A stretch of DNA of 64,000 bases, from NCBI GenBank assembly GCA_002440665.1, contig DJUX01000042.1, positions 1 through 64,000 on the forward strand. Reading direction: 5' to 3'. The notes beneath the pieces were generated by a model that worked only from the letters and a program-made list of their open reading frames with translations, did not search any database and was not told the origin of the DNA. This document shows positions 58,623 through 64,000 of the stretch, in pieces. The translations under genes and the position numbers were made by a program. Within the stretch, counting starts at the first letter, position 1. Every line of letters begins with the position of its first letter. This stretch comes from Dechloromonas sp. UBA6271 (GTDB lineage Bacteria; Pseudomonadota; Gammaproteobacteria; Burkholderiales; Rhodocyclaceae).

Positions 58623-61189
58623 CCGGAACCGTCTACAAACTCGAAGTAAACCCCCGGATTCCGGCGCGCCTGGAGCGCCTGGAGGAACTCGCCAACAACC
58701 TCTGGTACAGCTGGGACCGGCCGACGCGCTCGCTCTTCGCGCAGCTCTCCGAACCCCTGTGGAAGGCGACCAACCACAACCCCAAGGCCTTCCTCAAGCG
58801 CGCCGACCAGAAGCGGCTCGAAGCTACCGCCGAAAACCCGGTCTTCCTCGGCACGCTGAACCGCGTCGTCTCCGCCTACGACACCTACCACGAACTGCCC
58901 AACATGTCGCACGTGCATGGCCGGCCGTTCAAGGACGACGACCTGATCGCCTACTTCTGCGCCGAATTCGGTTTCCACGAAAGCCTGCCGATCTACTCCG
59001 GCGGCCTCGGCATCCTCGCCGGCGACCACTGCAAGGCGGCCAGCGACATGGGCCTGCCCTTCATCGGCGTCGGCCTGCTCTACGACCAGGGCTACTTCCA
59101 CCAGACACTCGATGCCGACGGCAAGCAACACGCCACCTACAGCGATTCCGATTTCGACGACCTGCCGGTTTCGCCGCTGCTCGGGGCGGACGGGAAGGAG
59201 GTGCTGGTCGCGGTCGACATGCCGAACCGCACGGTTTTCGCCAAGGTATGGGAAGTCAGGGTCGGCCATGTCCGGCTGATCCTGCTCGACACCTTGCTGC
59301 CGCAGAACTCGGCGCACGATCGAGAGATCACCCACCGCCTCTACGGCGGCGACAAGACGACGCGTATCGAGCAGGAAATCCTGCTCGGCGTCGGCGGTGT
59401 CCGCGCCCTCGCCGCGCTCGGCCTCAAGCCGACCGTCTGGCACGTCAACGAAGGTCATGCCGCCTTCCTCATTCTCGAACGCATCCGCAGCCTGGTCGGC
59501 GAAGGCCTGCCTTACGCGGCGGCCATCGAGGCGGTGGCGTCGAATGTCGTGTTCACCACCCATACGCCGGTACCGGCAGGCCACGACCATTTCTCCGAAG
59601 AAATGATGCGCCACTATTTCTCGCACTGGTGCCACGGCCTCGGCGTGCCCTGCGAACAGTTGCTCGCGTTCGGCGCCGAACCGGGCAAGAGCGAGTTCAA
59701 CATGACCGCCCTCGCCCTGCGCGGCTCGCGCCACCACAACGGCGTCTCGCGTATTCACGGCGACGTCTCGGCCGACATCTGCCGCTACCTGTGGCCGCAG
59801 ATCGACCCGGACGAGAACCCGATGGACTACGTGACCAACGGCGTCCATCTGCCGACCTTCCTCGCCACCGAGTGGTTCGAGACCTTCGAGCGCTACCTCG
59901 GCACCGGCTGGCGCGAACGCCAGACCGAACCCGGCACCTGGGAAGGCGTTTCACGCATCCCCGACCCGACCTTCTGGAGCATCCGCCAGCAGCTGAAATC
60001 GCAGTTGCTGCAACTGGTTCACGACCGTGTCCGCGAACAGCACCAGCGCAACCAGGGCTCGCCGGCCCACCTCGACCGCCTGCTCAAGTTCGTCGATCCC
60101 GAAAACCCGAACGTCCTGACCATCGGCTTCGCCCGCCGCTTCGCCACCTACAAGCGCGCCGCGTTGATCTTTCAGGACCCGGCGTGGCTCAGCGAAATTA
60201 TCTCGCAGGCCGGTCGCCCGGTGCTCTTCCTTTTCGCCGGCAAGGCCCACCCTGCCGACCAACCGGGCCAGGAGATCATCTGCAAGATCGCCGAGATGGC
60301 GAAGCGGCCGGAATTCGAGGGCCGTATCCTGCTCGTCGAAGGCTACGACCTGCACCTGTCGCGCTCGCTGGTCGCCGGCGTCGATGTCTGGCTCAACAAC
60401 CCGATCTACCCGCTCGAAGCCTCCGGCACCTCGGGCATGAAGGCGGCGATGAACGGCGCTCTCAACCTGTCAGTGCTCGACGGCTGGTGGGGCGAGGGCT
60501 ACGACGACGAAGGCGACGTGCTCAACGGCTGGGCGATCAAGCCCGCCCCCGGCCACCTCGACGAAGCCCAGCGCGACGCCGAGGAGGCGCGCACGCTGTA
60601 CGAACTGCTTCAGGACCACGTCATCCCGACCTACTACCGCACCGGCCCGATGGGCTATTCGCCGGAATGGGTGGCGATGTCCAAGCAGTCGATCACTACC
60701 ATCGCCCCACGCTTCAACGTCATCCGCATGGTCGCCGAGTACGTCCGGAAGCTCTACGCACCCGCCGCCTTGCACGGTCGACGCTTCGCCGGCGACGATT
60801 TTGCCGTCGCCCGCGCCGTCGCCGAATGGAAGGCGAAGGTCCGCGCCGCCTGGCCCGGCGTCCGCCTGCACCGCCTCGACACACCGGAACGCCGACTCGC
60901 CTTCGGTACCTCTCTGCGTGTCCAGGTCGCCGTCCAGCTCAACGGCCTGAGACCGGAAGACGTCACCGTCGAGGCGCTGATCGGCCGCCCCGGCCCCAAC
61001 GGCAGCTTCAGCCGGCGGGCGCGCCACTACCCGCTCAATAGCGAAGGGCTTACCGGCAACGGCGAAATGCTCTACACCATCGACCTGACGCCCGAGTTGT
61101 GCGGCAAGCTGGATTACCAGATCCGCATTTTCCCGTCGCATCCGGCGCTGATCCACAAATTCGAACCTGGCCTGATGATCTGGTTATGA
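58619..61189 (+). CDS. glgP: Alpha-glucan phosphorylase GlgP
   Basis: Releases glucose-1-phosphate from glycogen or maltodextrin. The 856-residue protein belongs to the DUF3417-containing family (NLWYSWDRPTRSLF near the N-terminus). The PLP lysine lies in EASGTSGMKAAMNG and FARRFATYKRA is the phosphate-side motif. The last ~80 residues form an extra beta-sandwich-like domain. The ATG overlaps the GH57 stop and the end overlaps pgi. Confidence 0.95.
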   Translation: MTGTVYKLEVNPRIPARLERLEELANNLWYSWDRPTRSLFAQLSEPLWKATNHNPKAFLKRADQKRLEATAENPVFLGTLNRVVSAYDTYHELPNMSHVHGRPFKDDDLIAYFCAEFGFHESLPIYSGGLGILAGDHCKAASDMGLPFIGVGLLYDQGYFHQTLDADGKQHATYSDSDFDDLPVSPLLGADGKEVLVAVDMPNRTVFAKVWEVRVGHVRLILLDTLLPQNSAHDREITHRLYGGDKTTRIEQEILLGVGGVRALAALGLKPTVWHVNEGHAAFLILERIRSLVGEGLPYAAAIEAVASNVVFTTHTPVPAGHDHFSEEMMRHYFSHWCHGLGVPCEQLLAFGAEPGKSEFNMTALALRGSRHHNGVSRIHGDVSADICRYLWPQIDPDENPMDYVTNGVHLPTFLATEWFETFERYLGTGWRERQTEPGTWEGVSRIPDPTFWSIRQQLKSQLLQLVHDRVREQHQRNQGSPAHLDRLLKFVDPENPNVLTIGFARRFATYKRAALIFQDPAWLSEIISQAGRPVLFLFAGKAHPADQPGQEIICKIAEMAKRPEFEGRILLVEGYDLHLSRSLVAGVDVWLNNPIYPLEASGTSGMKAAMNGALNLSVLDGWWGEGYDDEGDVLNGWAIKPAPGHLDEAQRDAEEARTLYELLQDHVIPTYYRTGPMGYSPEWVAMSKQSITTIAPRFNVIRMVAEYVRKLYAPAALHGRRFAGDDFAVARAVAEWKAKVRAAWPGVRLHRLDTPERRLAFGTSLRVQVAVQLNGLRPEDVTVEALIGRPGPNGSFSRRARHYPLNSEGLTGNGEMLYTIDLTPELCGKLDYQIRIFPSHPALIHKFEPGLMIWL

Positions 61190-62769
61190 GCCTTGCCGAT
61201 TCCCCCGCCTGGCACGCCCTGACGGCGCACGCCGAGGCGCTGCGCCCGCTGCATTTGCGCGAATTGTTCGCCGCCGACCCCGAGCGTTTCGCGAATTTCT
61301 CACTGCGCCACGACGGCCTGCTGCTCGATTTCTCCAAGCAGCGCGTCAGCGCCGAGACGCTCGCCCTGCTCCGCCAGTTTGCCGCAGCCGCCGACTGCGA
61401 CGGCTGGAAGGCGCGCATGCTGGCCGGTGATCCGATCAACCATACCGAAGACCGCGCCGTCCGCCACATGGCGCTGCGCGCCGGCACCAAAGCGCCACCC
61501 GAGGTGCGCGCCGTGCTGGCGCGTCTGCAGCGCTTCTGCGAAAGCATCCACAGTGGCCGCTGGCGGGGTTTCTCGGGCGAACGCATCAGCGACGTCGTCA
61601 ATATCGGCATCGGCGGCTCGGACCTCGGCCCGCGCATGGCGGCCAAGGCCTTGGCAGCCTGGCAGCAGCCGGACATCGACGTCCATTTCGTCGCCAATGT
61701 AGACAGTGCCGACATCGCCCCGCTGCTCGCCCGCCTCAACCCGCGCACGACCCTGTTCATCGTCGCCAGCAAGACCTTCACGACGCTGGAGACCCTGACC
61801 AACGCGCACACCGCGCGCGACTGGCTGGTCGCCGCGGCCGGCGACCCGGACGCGGTGGCCCGCCACTTCGTCGCGCTGTCGACCAATCTGGACGCCACTT
61901 GGGAATTCGGCATCGCTGCCGAAAACGTCTTCGAATTCTGGGACTGGGTCGGCGGCCGCTTCTCGCTGTGGTCGGCGATCGGCCTGTCGATCGCGCTGGC
62001 CGTCGGCTGGCGGCATTTCGAACAGTTGCTGGCCGGGGCGCGGGCCATGGACGACCATTTCCTCACCGCCCCTGCCGCCGAGAGCCTGCCGCTGACGCTC
62101 GCCCTTCTGACCCTGTGGAACACCGATTTCCTCGGCGCCGGCACCCATGCCGTGCTGCCCTACAGCCAGTCGCTGGCGTTGCTGCCCGCCTATCTGCAAC
62201 AGCTGGAAATGGAAAGCAACGGCAAGCAGACCGACCGCGACGGAAATCCGCTCGGGATCGCGACCAGCCCGGTGCTCTGGGGCGAAGCCGGGACCAACGG
62301 CCAGCATTCCTTCTATCAGCTGTTCCATCAGGGCGGCCAGACCATTCCCTGCGACTTCATCGCCCTGCGCGAAGCCGATTTTCCGCTGGCCGGCCATCAT
62401 GCCAAGCTGCTCGCCAACTGCCTGGCGCAATCGGCAGCGCTCGCCTTCGGCCAGACCCGCGCCGAAGGCGAAGTGGCCGGCGTGCCGCCGGCACTGGTTC
62501 CCTACAAGGTATTTCCCGGCAACCAGCCGTCGACCACGCTCGTCCTGCCGCGTCTGACGCCCTACACACTGGGCCAGTTACTGGCGCTCTACGAACACAA
62601 GGTGTTCTGCCTCGGCGTCCTGTGGAACCTGAATTCCTTCGACCAGTGGGGCGTCGAGCTCGGCAAGCAACTGGCCAACCGGCTGACCCCGCTGCTCGAA
62701 GGCGCCGGCGACGACAGGGACTTCGATACCTCGACCCGTGGCCTGGTCGCCGCCCTGAAAATGCCATGA
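61186..62769 (+). CDS. pgi: Glucose-6-phosphate isomerase
   Basis: 527-residue Pgi linking glucose-6-phosphate and fructose-6-phosphate. Motifs: NIGIGGSDLGPRMAAKAL, VASKTFTTLETLTNA, GGRFSLWSAIGL and TNGQHSFYQLFHQGGQ with the C-terminal FDQWGVELGKQLA. The start at 61186 overlaps the glgP stop; the end overlaps the glgA start. Its presence in the glycogen run ties the cluster to glycolytic flux. Confidence 0.96.
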   Translation: MSLADSPAWHALTAHAEALRPLHLRELFAADPERFANFSLRHDGLLLDFSKQRVSAETLALLRQFAAAADCDGWKARMLAGDPINHTEDRAVRHMALRAGTKAPPEVRAVLARLQRFCESIHSGRWRGFSGERISDVVNIGIGGSDLGPRMAAKALAAWQQPDIDVHFVANVDSADIAPLLARLNPRTTLFIVASKTFTTLETLTNAHTARDWLVAAAGDPDAVARHFVALSTNLDATWEFGIAAENVFEFWDWVGGRFSLWSAIGLSIALAVGWRHFEQLLAGARAMDDHFLTAPAAESLPLTLALLTLWNTDFLGAGTHAVLPYSQSLALLPAYLQQLEMESNGKQTDRDGNPLGIATSPVLWGEAGTNGQHSFYQLFHQGGQTIPCDFIALREADFPLAGHHAKLLANCLAQSAALAFGQTRAEGEVAGVPPALVPYKVFPGNQPSTTLVLPRLTPYTLGQLLALYEHKVFCLGVLWNLNSFDQWGVELGKQLANRLTPLLEGAGDDRDFDTSTRGLVAALKMP

Positions 62770-64000
62770 ACCATCTTTCCATCCTTTTCGTCACTTCCGA
62801 AATGGCGCCGTGGGTCAAGACCGGCGGCCTCGGCGACGTCGCCGCCGCCCTGCCGGCTGCACTGCGTCGGGCACGCCACGACGTGCGCGTGCTGATTCCG
62901 GCCTACCCGGCGTTGCTTCAGGCATTTCCCGATGCCCGCCCAGTCGCCGAATTGCCAGCCCTCGCCCCGGCGTTGCCGCCGGCCCGCCTGCTCGCCGCCG
63001 GCCTGCCGCTGCTGTTGCTCGACTGCCCGGAATTTTTCGCCCGCGCGGGCAACCCGTATCTCGACGCCCACGGCCACGACCAGGCCGACAACGCTATCCG
63101 CTTCGGCCTGCTCTCAAGGGTCGCCGCCCTGCTCGGCCAGCCCGGCTCGCCGCTCGACTGGCGGCCGGACGTCGTGCACCTCAACGACTGGCAGAGCGCG
63201 CTCGCCCCGGCCTGGCTGCACTACGAAGGCGGCGCCGCCAGCGTCGTCACCGTGCACAACATCGCCTTCCAGGGCAATTTCGCCGCCGATCACCTGACAG
63301 CACTTGGCCTGCCGGAACACGCCTGGCGCTTCGACGGCGTCGAATACCACGGCCAGCTTTCCTTCCTCAAGGCCGGCCTGCAACTGGCGACGTTAATCTC
63401 GACGGTCAGCCCGACCTATGCCCAAGAGATCCAGGACGAAGCCTTCGGCTACGGCCTCGCCCCACTGTTGCGCCATCGGGCGGGCGCGTTGCGCGGCATT
63501 CTGAACGGCGTAGACAGCACCCTGTGGAACCCGGCGGCCGACCCGGCGCTGGCGGTGCCTTACGCGGCCAACCGGCTGGCGGCCAAGCGCGAGAACAAGC
63601 GCGCACTGCAACAGGAAATGGGGCTGGACTTTGCGGCCGACCGCCCGCTGTTCGGCATCATCAGCCGGCTCACCGAACAAAAGGGGCTCGATCTCGTCCT
63701 GACGTTAGGTGAGGGCATCACCAAGCTGCCGGCGCAACTGGCCATACTCGGCAGCGGCGACAAGCTCATGGAAGCCGGCTTCCGCGACCTGGCCACCCGT
63801 TTTCCCGGACAGATCGCCGTCAGGCTCGGCTTCGACGAAGCGCTCGCCCACCGCATCGAGGCCGGCGCCGACTGCTTCCTGATGCCCTCGCGCTTCGAGC
63901 CCTGTGGCCTCAACCAGATGTACAGCCTGCGCTACGGCACGCCGCCCATCGTCCGCGCCACGGGCGGCCTCGCCGATACCGTGATCGACGTTTCGGAAGC
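62766..64000 (+). CDS. glgA: Glycogen synthase GlgA (partial, cut by window end)
   Basis: The reading from ATG 62766 (overlapping the pgi TGA) stays open to the end of the window, about 411 codons. It opens NHLSILFVTSEMAPWVKTGGLGDV, the GT5 ADP-glucose-binding KTGGL motif. It continues with HLNDWQSAL, VVTVHNIAFQGNF, FGIISRLTEQKGLDL, FLMPSRFEPCGLNQMYSLRYGTPPIVRATGGLADTV, all standard. About 70-80 residues of the C-terminus should lie beyond the window. Confidence 0.96.
   Translation, partial: MNHLSILFVTSEMAPWVKTGGLGDVAAALPAALRRARHDVRVLIPAYPALLQAFPDARPVAELPALAPALPPARLLAAGLPLLLLDCPEFFARAGNPYLDAHGHDQADNAIRFGLLSRVAALLGQPGSPLDWRPDVVHLNDWQSALAPAWLHYEGGAASVVTVHNIAFQGNFAADHLTALGLPEHAWRFDGVEYHGQLSFLKAGLQLATLISTVSPTYAQEIQDEAFGYGLAPLLRHRAGALRGILNGVDSTLWNPAADPALAVPYAANRLAAKRENKRALQQEMGLDFAADRPLFGIISRLTEQKGLDLVLTLGEGITKLPAQLAILGSGDKLMEAGFRDLATRFPGQIAVRLGFDEALAHRIEAGADCFLMPSRFEPCGLNQMYSLRYGTPPIVRATGGLADTVIDVSE

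Overview
The window reads as chromosomal DNA of a betaproteobacterium, most plausibly a member of the Rhodocyclales (Dechloromonas/Azonexus/Accumulibacter-like). This is inferred from high GC content, the typically betaproteobacterial order of gpsA-SH3-secB-grxC-rhodanese-arsR, an MSHA-type pilus operon, TRAP transporters, and a complete glycogen cluster. Coding density is very high. I find no rRNA or tRNA gene, insertion sequence, prophage or CRISPR array, and no gene-free stretch longer than about 170 bases.

Layout. (1) 110-11918, plus strand: an MSHA-like type IV pilus/type II secretion-like operon. It encodes a secretin lipoprotein, an MshN-type TPR protein, a MshE ATPase with a c-di-GMP-type N-terminus, an inner-membrane platform, PilM/N-, PilO- and PilP-like subunits, a giant 854-residue GspK/PilX-like prepilin, and a second prepilin with a classical leader. 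(2) 11927-14859, minus strand: ArsR regulator, rhodanese, glutaredoxin 3, SecB, SH3 protein, GpsA. (3) 15013-19089, plus strand: EnvC-like factor, S41 protease, a conserved small protein, a MoeB/ThiF-type enzyme. (4) 19004-22506, minus strand: glyA-nrdR-ribD and a histidine phosphatase. (5) 22610-27707: a TRAP DctQM permease, Dps, and two tandem paralogous DctP binding proteins on the opposite strand. (6) 27806-35431: PmbA, DarP(YjgA), MogA, a PilZ protein, ThyA, glucokinase, an alpha/beta hydrolase. (7) 35501-41854, minus strand: GntP-family permease plus patatin, then small envelope proteins (SHOCT, LapA-like, ceramidase-like, META, glycine-zipper) and an orphan amino-acid binding protein. 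(8) 41950-51588, minus strand: nine genes with every stop codon overlapping the next start, joining an RND efflux pump (adaptor and permease) to a complete Mrp-type cation/proton antiporter whose order (E-F-G-[A-tail/B fusion]-C-D-D') is that of the Mrp module in membrane-bound hydrogenases. (9) 51733-64000: glycogen metabolism, with glgB divergent from glgC, two GH57 enzymes, glgP, pgi and glgA (cut by the window end).

The most unusual items are the translationally coupled RND-Mrp locus with a D-type subunit that has lost its TM5 glutamate, the giant prepilin with a roughly 460-residue low-complexity insertion, a dps promoter whose 17-base spacer is a perfect inverted repeat, and a dispersed palindromic word (TTGCGGTCGACCGCAA, in partial copies) that occurs far more often than chance allows.
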